Below, one piece after another: positions 9,423 through 17,663 of a stretch of 64,000 bases of DNA; position 1 is the stretch's first letter; the number at the start of each line of letters is the position of its first letter. Origin of the DNA: Thioalkalivibrio sp. AKL19. Its GTDB lineage: Bacteria; Pseudomonadota; Gammaproteobacteria; Ectothiorhodospirales; Ectothiorhodospiraceae. Made by a program: the position numbers and the translations under genes. Below the pieces are notes generated by a model. The model had not been told where the DNA came from, made no database searches, and saw nothing but the letters and a program-made list of their open reading frames with translations. The stretch spans positions 124,001 through 188,000 of the forward strand of contig NZ_ATUK01000010.1 in NCBI RefSeq assembly GCF_000420165.1, read 5' to 3'.

Positions 9423-9461
9423 ATGGGCGTCCCGGGTGGGCCCTGCACCCGGGACGCCCAT
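9423..9461. terminator. Perfect 16-bp inverted repeat downstream of the small lipoprotein
   Basis: ATGGGCGTCCCGGGTG at 9423 and its exact reverse complement at 9446-9461 flank a 7-base loop (GGCCCTG). It lies in the 329-base gap between two + strand genes, 85 bases past a stop codon. There is no T-run. It is probably a transcript-end or mRNA-stability hairpin. Confidence 0.5.
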
Positions 9462-9666
9462 ATGGCGGTGCAGCGCAGAGGGATCCGCGCCCCGGTTGAT
9501 CCCCTACCTCTGGCGCACTGGCCATGCGGCCCCGGAAACCGGCTTTGACCCGGATCACCGCTTCGCCTACTCTCGGAATCAGGTGGTGATCCTCCGGGAT
9601 CGGTGGCAAACACGAAGGAACGGATCCGAATGGGCCGCGACCACCCAACAGGGAGGAACACGCCCC

Positions 9667-10812
9667 ATGCCCCTGCGCATGTCCGGCTCGACCGCCAGGT
9701 TCGGCACCTCGCTTCGCCCTGGTCTACTAGCGCTGGTGGGGATACTGCTCGGCGTATCCGCGGCGGCCGACGTGGGCCCGGACCCCCTGCCCCACAACCG
9801 GGGCGCCTATCTCTCGCCCTATACGGCGCAGGGCGATCTGGCCGGCTGGGTCGACGAGGTGGTGGGCGAGTCCTCGCGCGATATCGCCGGGCTCGCCGGA
9901 CGCCTGCTGCAGACTGCGGCGATGGCCTACGGCGCGCAACAGACCCACCGCATGAGCGGCATGCTCGATCACGCCAGCCGCGCCTCCGGCATCCCCGCCA
10001 TGGATTTTGGCAGCGCCCTGGTCGCCGCCACGGAACCCGGCCACACGCCCGCGGGAGGGCTGGAACAGGTCACCGCCATCCTCGGCGAGTTCGGCCGTCA
10101 CGGGGTGGTGGGCGAACGCGCCGGGCACCAGGTGCGAAAGCTGGCGCGCGTACTGGAGGATCCGGAAGCCGCCGTGCGCGGCGAGCTCGAACGCCTGCAG
10201 ATCGGATCGCGCGATGTCGCCGGCGTATTGCGGGATCTCGAGCGCCTGCCATCCGGACAGCGGCAGGGAGTTCTGCACGCGCTGGGTGACGACACCGCCC
10301 CGGCCCTCGAACTCTTGCTGGCCGCCGGCCACCAGCGCCTGGACCGCCAGATCCACGAACTCTCCCAACCCCGTAACCTCGCGTCCAGTGCCCCCGGCAG
10401 CCTGTTCGGCCTGCTGGCCCGCGATCACAACGCGGGGCTGTTCGGCGCCGGCGAGGCCCTGCAGCGCCAGCTGGGCGACCAGGCCCTGCGCCAGGGGGCC
10501 GAGCTGGGGATGGGCTTCTTCGCCTTGTTCGACGGCTTGTCGCAGACCCACCGTCAGCTCGAACTGACCCCGGAACGCATGGTGCGCTACCGCCAGGCGG
10601 CCGACCGCTCTTTCGACGATCTCGACAGCCTGCTGGTGCACACCATGGTGCACTACCGCACGCGGCGCGACTTCGCCCGTGCCAGCGAGGCCGTAATACT
10701 CCTCTACCCCGAGGCACGCCCGCGCATGGACGCCGCCCATCGCGTGGCCGGCGACATCATCACCGCCGAATGGCACCGCATGCAGCAACGCATGGACTTG
10801 CAATGGCAATAA
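9667..10812 (+). CDS. Exported helical protein of unknown function
   Basis: 381 residues from ATG 9667 (GGGAGGAACACG upstream). The N-terminus has a signal peptide or single anchor (LALVGILLGVSAAADVG). The remainder is almost entirely helical and Ala/Leu/Arg/Gln-rich, with many heptad-like stretches (for example RQLGDQALRQGAELGMGFFALFDGL). No family recognised. The gap to the next gene is 19 bases and both products are exported, so they form a two-gene operon. Confidence 0.75.
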   Translation: MPLRMSGSTARFGTSLRPGLLALVGILLGVSAAADVGPDPLPHNRGAYLSPYTAQGDLAGWVDEVVGESSRDIAGLAGRLLQTAAMAYGAQQTHRMSGMLDHASRASGIPAMDFGSALVAATEPGHTPAGGLEQVTAILGEFGRHGVVGERAGHQVRKLARVLEDPEAAVRGELERLQIGSRDVAGVLRDLERLPSGQRQGVLHALGDDTAPALELLLAAGHQRLDRQIHELSQPRNLASSAPGSLFGLLARDHNAGLFGAGEALQRQLGDQALRQGAELGMGFFALFDGLSQTHRQLELTPERMVRYRQAADRSFDDLDSLLVHTMVHYRTRRDFARASEAVILLYPEARPRMDAAHRVAGDIITAEWHRMQQRMDLQWQ

Positions 10813-10831
10813 CCCAACGGAGAACCGACTG

Positions 10832-11779
10832 ATGCGTACCCACCCGACACCCGCCCGCCTACTCGCCCTGGGTCTGGCCCTGACCCTCGGCATGGCGGCC
10901 TCGGCCGCGCACGCCACCCCGGGCGCCGACCGCCAGTTCGACCGCAACATCCAGGCGGTGGACACAAGCCTGCTGGACGCCGGCACCCGGGCGCTGCTCG
11001 ACCAATACCGCGCCGAGCGTGGCTCGCGCGAGGCGCGCCAGGTCAGCCGCCAGGCCCTGCCCGGACGCGGTGCCACGCAATGCGCATGGGATGATCGTTA
11101 CCGCGCCATGGCCAGCCTCGATACGCCCCCCGAGGTCATCTTTGCCCGCGCCCTGGTCACCAACAAGGGGCGCGGCTCGGTGGATCTGGGCTTTGACCGC
11201 TTCGAGCTCCACGCCGACGGCGCCTGCCCGGATGCGGTCGACAACGGCTCCGTCAGCTTCTGGATGACCTGGTACCAGAACCACCAGGCGATGGAGCCGG
11301 CGGCCGTCTCCAGCATCGAGGAGGCGCGTCGGCTGTACGCCACCTCCGCCGCCGACAGCAGCATGAAGATGGTCATGCGCTTCGATGGCGAGATGCAGGG
11401 CGGCCAGCCCCACGGTCGCTTCCGGCTGATCCAGACCAACCACACCATCGAGATGCGCGGGATGCGCGGCGGCAATGCCAGCAGCCACGCGCTGGGCTAC
11501 GCCGATTTTGAGGCCGGCGAGCTGGTCCGGCGCCTGGTCGTGACCGAGACAACCCACGGGACCACGCTGGTCTACCTGGAACAGCCCCACGGCGAGGAGC
11601 ACACCCTCAACTACTGGGTCATGCACGGGGCCGGCATGCATCTCGGCGATCACTACCCGACCAATGCCACAGGCGAACTCGACGGTCGCTTTGTGCGCCT
11701 GCGCAGCAACGAGAACCCGCCGGAGATCAGCACCTGCGTGCGCGGCAATCTTCCCGCCCCGGCCTCGGCCTGCGACTAA
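10832..11779 (+). CDS. Secreted protein of unknown function
   Basis: 315 residues with a clear signal peptide (LALGLALTLGMAASAAHA). The mature protein starts with a short helical part (to about residue 80) and continues as a beta-rich domain, with Cys residues at CAWDD, GACPD, STCVRG and SACD suggesting two disulfides. Repeated His/Met/Asn-rich strands (MKMVMRFDGEMQGGQPHGRF, NYWVMHGAGMHLGDHY) resemble a beta-barrel lipocalin-like or DUF-type secreted fold, but no function can be named. It follows the helical exported protein by 19 bases. Confidence 0.75.
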   Translation: MRTHPTPARLLALGLALTLGMAASAAHATPGADRQFDRNIQAVDTSLLDAGTRALLDQYRAERGSREARQVSRQALPGRGATQCAWDDRYRAMASLDTPPEVIFARALVTNKGRGSVDLGFDRFELHADGACPDAVDNGSVSFWMTWYQNHQAMEPAAVSSIEEARRLYATSAADSSMKMVMRFDGEMQGGQPHGRFRLIQTNHTIEMRGMRGGNASSHALGYADFEAGELVRRLVVTETTHGTTLVYLEQPHGEEHTLNYWVMHGAGMHLGDHYPTNATGELDGRFVRLRSNENPPEISTCVRGNLPAPASACD

Positions 11780-11790
11780 CCGTGATATCC

Positions 11791-11812
11791 GGTGCGGGGT
11801 GCGCCCCGCACC
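11791..11812 (+). terminator. GC-rich hairpin closing the two-gene operon
   Basis: GGTGCGGGG and CCCCGCACC form a perfect 9-bp stem with loop TGCG, 12 bases after the stop codon. There is no T-run. Confidence 0.45.
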
Positions 11813-12009
11813 GCATCCCGTCCTTTGCCCCGACAACCCTAGCGCCGGCGTGCACAGGCACCGGCATCCTATTGTTTTTGCGCGGGTGTACTACACTCGG
11901 TTGAAGGTACCGTGGTTCCGGACATTCGGAGCCCCGATCGGAGCGTAGACCGCGCGAACGCGTGGCGCGGCTCGGCAGCCGGCCCGGGACTGGCCAAAGG
12001 AAGTGCGTG

Positions 12010-13239
12010 ATGCGCAGGTACCACTCGCCCCTCCCCGCTACCAGCGCCATCCGCTACTCGGACCATTTGGCCCGTACCACCCTGCGCGCGTGGGTGGGCA
12101 TGTCCTTCGTGGGCGCCAGTCTGCTGATCCTCGCCGGGCTCGCCCTGTCCTGGCTGCTTGTCTACACCGCCGGTGGCGCCGACAGTATCGTCCCGCACTT
12201 CTATTACGTGCCCATCCTGTTCGCCGCGGCGCGCTTCGGCGCGGGCGCCGCCCTGGTCGTGGCCCTGGTGGCCGGCGTGCTGGCCGGACCCATGACGCCG
12301 GTGGATGTCACCGCCGGCATCGCACAGGAGACCGAACGCTGGCTCACCCGCACCGGCTTTTTCATTGGCATCGGCCAGCTGATGGCCTGGCTGGTCATCC
12401 CGGCCCTGCACCCTGTGACGGAAGAGCTTCGGCGCATGCGGCAGGAATTCGATATTCGGAGGGGCCTGAAGCACAACGAGTTTTTCCTGCGCTACCAACC
12501 GATTTACTCCCTGGCGCAGGAGCGCCATGTCGGCGTCGAGGCGCTGATCCGCTGGCAACACCCCATCCGCGGAGAACTATCCCCGGCGGAGTTTCTGGAC
12601 GTGGCGGAGGATTCCACGTTAATCCATGACATCTGCGATCTGGCCCTGGACGAAGGCTGCCGCCAGGCGGCCGCGTGGAAGGCCCTGGCCGCCGAACACG
12701 GCCGCCCCGCATGGTACGTGGCAATCAACCTCTCGGCGCACGACATCGTCCGCCCCGAAATGGCGGCCCATGTCGCGGCCGCGCTGGATCGCCATCGGCT
12801 ACCGCCGGAGTTGCTGCACATCGAACTGACCGAAACGGTGCTGGCGATGGACGCGGCCCCCGATGCCCTGAAGCAGCTCAAGTCACTCGGCATCCAGCTC
12901 GCCATCGACGACTTCGGCACGGGTTATTCCTCGCTGGCCTACCTCAACCGCTTCCCCATCGACATCCTCAAGATCGACCGCCAGCTGATCTCCGGACTCG
13001 GGATCGATCCATCCGCCCACGACCTCTCGCGCGGCATGGTCCTGCTGGCCGAGTCACTGGGCCTGCGGACCATTGCCGAGGGCGTGGAGACGAAGGAACA
13101 ACTGGCAATCGGCCGCGAACTGAAATTCGATTGCATCCAGGGCTACTACTTCGCCCGTCCGTTACGGGCCGAAGAGATCCCATCCCTGCTGCTTTCCGAC
13201 ACGCCGCACACCGGCCATCTGCACGCGGTGTGCTACTGA
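12010..13239 (+). CDS. Membrane-anchored EAL c-di-GMP phosphodiesterase
   Basis: 409 residues from ATG 12010 (AAAGGAAG upstream). Three hydrophobic segments between residues 25 and 135, including HFYYVPILFAAARFG, form a membrane sensor unit, followed by a linker helix and an EAL domain from about 155. The catalytic set is complete: EALIRWQ, AINLSA, IELTET, DDFGTGYSS, LKIDR, AEGVE and IQGYYFARP. It has no GGDEF domain, so it should only degrade c-di-GMP to pGpG. The last seven bases overlap the convergent DUF4197-type gene. Confidence 0.93.
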   Translation: MRRYHSPLPATSAIRYSDHLARTTLRAWVGMSFVGASLLILAGLALSWLLVYTAGGADSIVPHFYYVPILFAAARFGAGAALVVALVAGVLAGPMTPVDVTAGIAQETERWLTRTGFFIGIGQLMAWLVIPALHPVTEELRRMRQEFDIRRGLKHNEFFLRYQPIYSLAQERHVGVEALIRWQHPIRGELSPAEFLDVAEDSTLIHDICDLALDEGCRQAAAWKALAAEHGRPAWYVAINLSAHDIVRPEMAAHVAAALDRHRLPPELLHIELTETVLAMDAAPDALKQLKSLGIQLAIDDFGTGYSSLAYLNRFPIDILKIDRQLISGLGIDPSAHDLSRGMVLLAESLGLRTIAEGVETKEQLAIGRELKFDCIQGYYFARPLRAEEIPSLLLSDTPHTGHLHAVCY

Positions 13240-13928
13240 CCGAAATAGTCGCGCAGGAGCTGGGTCGTGCGGGCAGCCGGATCCTCGCGGATGCGCCGCT
13301 CCTCGTCCGCGAGGATGGTAAACAGGCCATCCAGGGCGTGATCGGTCACGTAGCGATCCAGATCGACGTCCAGCCCCGACAGGCCCGGAATGCGGCCCGC
13401 CGCGTCGCGCAGCGGCTGGTACACCCGATAGACGTCGGCCCGCTCCATCTGCTCCTGCACAATCGGCATGTAGCGCTCGCGCAGGGTGGACTCCGACGCA
13501 TCGCGCAGATACTGCGTGGCGGCATCATCGGCCCCGCGCAGCACCCCATACACATCCTCCGGCCGCATCCCGCGGATGGCGCTGACAAACACCGGAACGG
13601 CCTCCTGCGCTGCGGACTCCGCCGCACGATTCATCCGCCGCTCCAGATCGTCCACCTCGCTGGCGAACCCGACGCGCCGCAGCGTATCGCCGGCCTGCTC
13701 CAGCTCCGGCGGAAGACCGATGCGGATCAACGCGTTGCCCCAGTAGCCATCCTCGCGGCCGGTCCGCTCCACCGTGCGCTCGGTGCCCACCCGCAGGGCC
13801 TCGCGGATCGCCTCCTCGGCACGATCACCACCACCCCCGTCGAGGCCGAAGTCGCGGACATCCAGCCCGGCGCACGCGGTCAGCAAGAGGGGGACCAGAA
13901 GCCAGGGGAGCAGGTACGCGCGTCGCAT
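13233..13928 (-). CDS. DUF4197-type lipoprotein
   Basis: 231 residues from ATG 13928 (GGAAG eight bases before). The signal peptide ends LLLTAC. After a Gly-rich spacer the sequence is helical, matching the DUF4197 pattern: AIREALRVGTERTV, GYWGNALIRIGLPPEL, and the C-terminal DGLFTILADEERRIREDPAARTTQLLRDYFG. These lipoproteins are common in Gammaproteobacteria and have no assigned role. Its 3' end overlaps the EAL gene by seven bases. Confidence 0.82.
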   Translation of the reverse strand: MRRAYLLPWLLVPLLLTACAGLDVRDFGLDGGGGDRAEEAIREALRVGTERTVERTGREDGYWGNALIRIGLPPELEQAGDTLRRVGFASEVDDLERRMNRAAESAAQEAVPVFVSAIRGMRPEDVYGVLRGADDAATQYLRDASESTLRERYMPIVQEQMERADVYRVYQPLRDAAGRIPGLSGLDVDLDRYVTDHALDGLFTILADEERRIREDPAARTTQLLRDYFGQ

Positions 13929-14034
13929 GTCGAAACTTCCATGAGGGACTTCCCGCCATGATACACAGGGCATCCAATCGCCCGTGCCGGGCCCTACTTG
14001 CCGTAGCGCTCGGCTTGTCCGATGGTGATCGTCC

Positions 14035-15099
14035 ATGAATGCCAGCCGTCCCGATTCGAACCGGCGCCGCCGGCGCCTCGGCGCCTTCCTGATCCTGGTG
14101 GGCGTGCCGCTGCTCGCCCTGGCCATCTGGGTCGGCTGGGCCGAGCAGAACCCGGAACAGGAGCGCGAGCTGCGCGTCGAAGTCCAGGACCGCCTGCACG
14201 AATGGTTCCCCGAGACCATGGAGCTGCCCGACGATCTGCGAGGCTTCCAGCCGCGTTCGGACCGGTTCGATGACGAGCGCCCGCCCGACGTCCTGCTGCT
14301 GCACGGACTGGACGAGCCCGGCGATATCTGGGACGCCCTTGCGCCCGCGCTGGACGACGCCGGAATCAATGGCTGGGAATTCCGCTATCCCAACGACCAG
14401 GCCATCGACCACAGTGCGGACCTGCTGGCGGAACACTGGGCGCAGCTCGAGGGCGACGACCCGCTGATCCTGATTGGCCACAGCATGGGGGGTCTGGTGA
14501 TCCGCGATTTCGTGACGCGCTACCGGCATCCGGAGGATGCGACTCCGCGTGTCGGGGGGCGACCCGTCGCCGGCGTGATCCTGGTGGCCACCCCCAATCA
14601 TGGCTCCGAGTGGGCCCGGCTGCGGGTCTGGCTGGAGGTACGCGAGTGGCTGGCCGACATCCAGCAGCAGCGCTTCTCGCTGTTTGCCGGCCTGCGCGAC
14701 GGCACCGGCGCGGCCAAGATCGACCTGCGCCCGGGCAGCCACTTCCTGGCCGAACTCAACGCACGCCCCTGGCCGGACGACATACCGGTCCGCATCATCG
14801 GCGGAAAACTGCCCGAACCCACGCCCGCCATGCGCGAGAGTCTCGCCGCGCTGGACGAACAGATCGACCTCGAGGCGGTGGCCGGGCGCATCAGCGAATG
14901 GTGGGAGCAGACCGACGACGAACTGGGCGACGGCGTGGTGCCGGTCGAATCCCTGCACCTGGACGGTCATCCGGACCCGCTGATACTCGAGGCCTCGCAT
15001 CGTGGGCTGCTGGTACCCGGCCCGCTGACGGACGAGCCCCCGGCCATCGACGCGATCCTGGAGATCCTCGACCACTGGCACCACGGCCCCGACACGTGA
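14035..15099 (+). CDS. Membrane-anchored alpha/beta hydrolase (lipase-like)
   Basis: 354 residues. One N-terminal membrane anchor (FLILVGVPLLALAIWVG) and then an alpha/beta-hydrolase domain. The strand-loop DVLLLHGLDEPGDIWDAL gives the oxyanion region. The nucleophile elbow is GHSMGGL (Ser near 149), followed by VILVATPNHGSEWA, as in triacylglycerol lipases and PGAP1-type esterases. The acid is probably the Asp in DGVVPVES and the His the one in EASHRGLL. The substrate is unknown. A weak ribosome-binding site precedes ATG 14035. Confidence 0.82.
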   Translation: MNASRPDSNRRRRRLGAFLILVGVPLLALAIWVGWAEQNPEQERELRVEVQDRLHEWFPETMELPDDLRGFQPRSDRFDDERPPDVLLLHGLDEPGDIWDALAPALDDAGINGWEFRYPNDQAIDHSADLLAEHWAQLEGDDPLILIGHSMGGLVIRDFVTRYRHPEDATPRVGGRPVAGVILVATPNHGSEWARLRVWLEVREWLADIQQQRFSLFAGLRDGTGAAKIDLRPGSHFLAELNARPWPDDIPVRIIGGKLPEPTPAMRESLAALDEQIDLEAVAGRISEWWEQTDDELGDGVVPVESLHLDGHPDPLILEASHRGLLVPGPLTDEPPAIDAILEILDHWHHGPDT

Positions 15100-15202
15100 G
15101 ACCCGCCACCAAGCGACCACGCCGGCCGCACGCCGCGCCACCCTGCGGGCGGTCACCCGGTGTCCGTGCGGAACCTGGGTCCGCATCGCGGTTCTCAAGG
15201 GA

Positions 15203-15346
15203 ATGGACATCCCGCTGCTCGTCATTGGCGCGTTGCTCGTCGCCAGCCTGACCGCGTTCTTCTCCGGCGTACTGCCCTATCCCATTGGCTGGATCATCCT
15301 GGGTATCGCCTTTATCGCCCGCCTGCTGTATCTGCGCGGGCGCTGA
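15203..15346 (+). CDS. 47-residue membrane protein
   Basis: ATG 15203 to TGA 15346. The product is nearly all hydrophobic: a first helix (IPLLVIGALLVASLTAFF), a Pro turn, and a second (IGWIILGIAFIARLLYL) ending in Arg. GC-ending codons dominate. AAGGGA abuts the ATG, closer than ideal, so the start is uncertain. No family recognised. It sits between the hydrolase and the MOSC gene. Confidence 0.5.
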   Translation: MDIPLLVIGALLVASLTAFFSGVLPYPIGWIILGIAFIARLLYLRGR

Positions 15347-15418
15347 GCGAGCCGTCGTCCCCCGGATGCGGACTTGTTGTATCGTCGAGACTCCGCGCCA
15401 GCCCGGGAGTGTCCCTGC

Positions 15419-16114
15419 ATGACCACCACCCGACTCATCGGCATCTACACCGGCCGCGTAACCGCGGACTACGCCAGGGGCCGTGCCAGCGCCATCGACA
15501 AGCAGCCGCTGGAAGGCCCGGTCGGGCTGGGCCCCCTCGGCCTGGCCGGTGACGAACAGGCGGACCCGGAAAACCACGGCGGCGCGGAGCGCGCCCTGCT
15601 CCACTACAGCCTCGATCGGTACGCCGGGTGGCAGGAGCAGTACCCGGACCGCGCCACCCGCTTCGTGCCCCCCGGCTTCGGCGAAAACCTGGCCAGCCAC
15701 GGCATGGACGAACACAGCGTGCACATCGGCGACATCTATCGCATCGGTACCGCCCGGGTGCAGGTCAGCCAGCCCCGCACCCCGTGCTGGAAACTCGACG
15801 CCCGCTTCGACATCACGGGCCTCGCGCGCGAGGTCCAGGAAACCGGGCGTTGCGGCTGGTTCTACCGCGTGCTGGAACCCGGCAACCTCACGGCGGGCGA
15901 CACGATCGAACGGCTCGAACGCCTGCCGGAAAGCCTCAGCATCGCCGCCGCAATGACCGCGGTCTATCGACAGCCGAGCCGCCAGCACCTGCAGCTACTC
16001 GCCGATTGCGAAACCCTGGCCCCCAACTGGCGCGAGAAGGCCCGGAGAAAGCTGCGCCGCGCACCTGATGCCAGCAGCCAGCAGCGCCTCGCCGGTGAGC
16101 CCGCCAAACGCTAA
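15419..16114 (+). CDS. MOSC-domain protein, YiiM-like
   Basis: 231 residues from ATG 15419 (GGGAG upstream). The MOSC domain spans about 20-170: LGLAGDEQADPENHGGAERALLHYS, PPGFGENLA and the conserved Cys in PRTPCWKLDAR, followed by GRCGWFYRVLEPG. The C-terminal three-helix extension is typical of the YiiM group, which reduces N-hydroxylated compounds using the molybdenum cofactor. The last 114 bases have a diverged copy at 20272-20385. The 666 bases after this gene (16115-16780) hold no convincing gene. Confidence 0.88.
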   Translation: MTTTRLIGIYTGRVTADYARGRASAIDKQPLEGPVGLGPLGLAGDEQADPENHGGAERALLHYSLDRYAGWQEQYPDRATRFVPPGFGENLASHGMDEHSVHIGDIYRIGTARVQVSQPRTPCWKLDARFDITGLAREVQETGRCGWFYRVLEPGNLTAGDTIERLERLPESLSIAAAMTAVYRQPSRQHLQLLADCETLAPNWREKARRKLRRAPDASSQQRLAGEPAKR

Positions 16115-16780
16115 TCCGCCCCCTGCCAAACGGGAGAACACGCGTCCCGCCCGCGCACGCCGTTGCGGAAAATCGTGCTTCGGCGGCGACGTAGGTCTCG
16201 TTCCGACCTTTCAAGCACCGCGACCATCCGCTCGAGCGATGTGACGCCTACGGTCGGAAGAAGCCCCAACCGCTTGTAGCGGCAAAACCCTCGGGCGCCT
16301 TGGCCCCGTGCTCCGCCCAGCGCGAATGAAGCCGGGCGCCCGGCACAAGCAATTCGACCCCTCCGTAACAGCTGCAAGCACCCCTTCACCTTCCGCAATC
16401 CCGCGCCTGCGCGCTTGCCGATCATCACCCGCCATTCCATCCGCGCAGAGCACCCGCTCCAGCTTCACGCGGGACTCGGGCCGCTCCGGCACCGAAACCG
16501 CGAAATGACATTCGACACGTGCAAGGCATGCGCCTGCAGGATGCTTGCCGGCAACAGGCCGGCCAACAAGCCCCCCATCGCGGGTCTGAAGAATTCCTTC
16601 AACCCGGGTTGCCGAGGTTGCTGTCTGCCGTTGTGCTGCCCCCGGGACAGCCCCCGCGCCTGAGCTGGCGCCACCGATAGGCTCGGTTTAGAGTACCCAT
16701 GCCCGGAACAGGGGTGTAACGGGCGAACCACTAAAACAAAACCAATAACGAACGTTGAAAACTCATCAAAGGAGACTCAA

Positions 16781-17320
16781 ATGAAACATTCGGAATCCCC
16801 GGCCAGGGACCGCCGGGCTCCCGCCAGGCCGCGACCCCGGCATCTGGCCGCACTTGCCTGTGCCGCGCTTGTCGGACTCGGATGGAGCGTGTCCGCGGGG
16901 GCTTTCGAGCCCGAGGCCAAGGTCGTCTACCACGTGGACTATGGCGATCCCCAGCGGCTTTCCTCGATGCTTACCAGCATCAACAACATGATGACGCACT
17001 ACCAGAACGAGTTCATGGATGTGGACGTGCGGGTCGTGTTCATGTCGGATGGCATCCGCTTTGCCACCGACGACAACCTCGAGGAAACCCCATTCGAGGT
17101 GGATGCCGAATTTCAGGAGGAGCGCGACGAACTGCGCACACGACTATCCGGCCTGCACCAGACGCATGGGGTCAAGTACGAGCTGTGTGACATCACCCGG
17201 ACCCGTGTCCGGCTGGATGCAAGTGACGTCCACGGCAACGTGGATCTCGTGCCATCCGGTGTAGTTCGGCTCGCCGAACTACAAAATGACAAGGGCTTTG
17301 CCTACATCAAGATCGATTGA
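16781..17320 (+). CDS. Exported DsrE/DsrF-fold protein
   Basis: 179 residues from ATG 16781 (AAAGGAGACTC upstream). The Arg-rich N-terminus and hydrophobic stretch (LAALACAALVGLGWSVSAGA) form a signal peptide. The mature part follows the DsrE-like plan: KVVYHVDYGDPQRLSSMLTSINNMMTHY, VDVRVVFMSDGIRFA and a Cys in VKYELCDITRTR at the position where DsrE-like proteins carry their sulfur. Exported DsrE-like proteins are frequent in sulfur oxidisers; a role in sulfur trafficking is inferred. It is a single gene with its own terminator. Confidence 0.8.
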   Translation: MKHSESPARDRRAPARPRPRHLAALACAALVGLGWSVSAGAFEPEAKVVYHVDYGDPQRLSSMLTSINNMMTHYQNEFMDVDVRVVFMSDGIRFATDDNLEETPFEVDAEFQEERDELRTRLSGLHQTHGVKYELCDITRTRVRLDASDVHGNVDLVPSGVVRLAELQNDKGFAYIKID

Positions 17321-17342
17321 CGCAGGGCAACGCCCATCAACT

Positions 17343-17373
17343 CGCCGGGCCTCGGAAGAGACCCGGCGATTTT
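17343..17373 (+). terminator. Rho-independent terminator of the DsrE-like gene
   Basis: CGCCGGG and CCCGGCG pair around a 12-base loop, followed by ATTTT. It lies 22 bases after the stop codon. The remaining bases to 17663 show nothing else. Confidence 0.75.
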
Positions 17374-17663
17374 CCCGGTCACCAGGCTTTCACGTCCCGT
17401 TTTCCGATGGCCCGAGCAGGCGGGACAGGGATTGCCCTCATGTCCGTCCGCACTGGAATTCCATCATCGGCGTCGGACCCCCTCCCGCCTGATCAGCCCG
17501 TTGCCCTCACTCGCATCCACCCTCGCGCGCCTGCGCTCCCTTGCCGGGCGACCACTTTATGCCGGTGGAGAACGACCGAGACCATCGTCGCGAACTCATC
17601 CTTCCCCGGGGCGCGAGGAATCACCGGTAAACCCGGTTGGCCATCCGGGATACACCATCCGCA

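Noticed and set aside
15160-15552. 130-residue frame across the MOSC start
   Set aside because: Conflicts with the 47-residue membrane ORF and the MOSC start; Arg/His/Pro-rich shadow composition.
16111-16492. Small - strand frames in the gap after the MOSC gene
   Set aside because: No ribosome-binding sites, poor codon bias and no recognisable domain.
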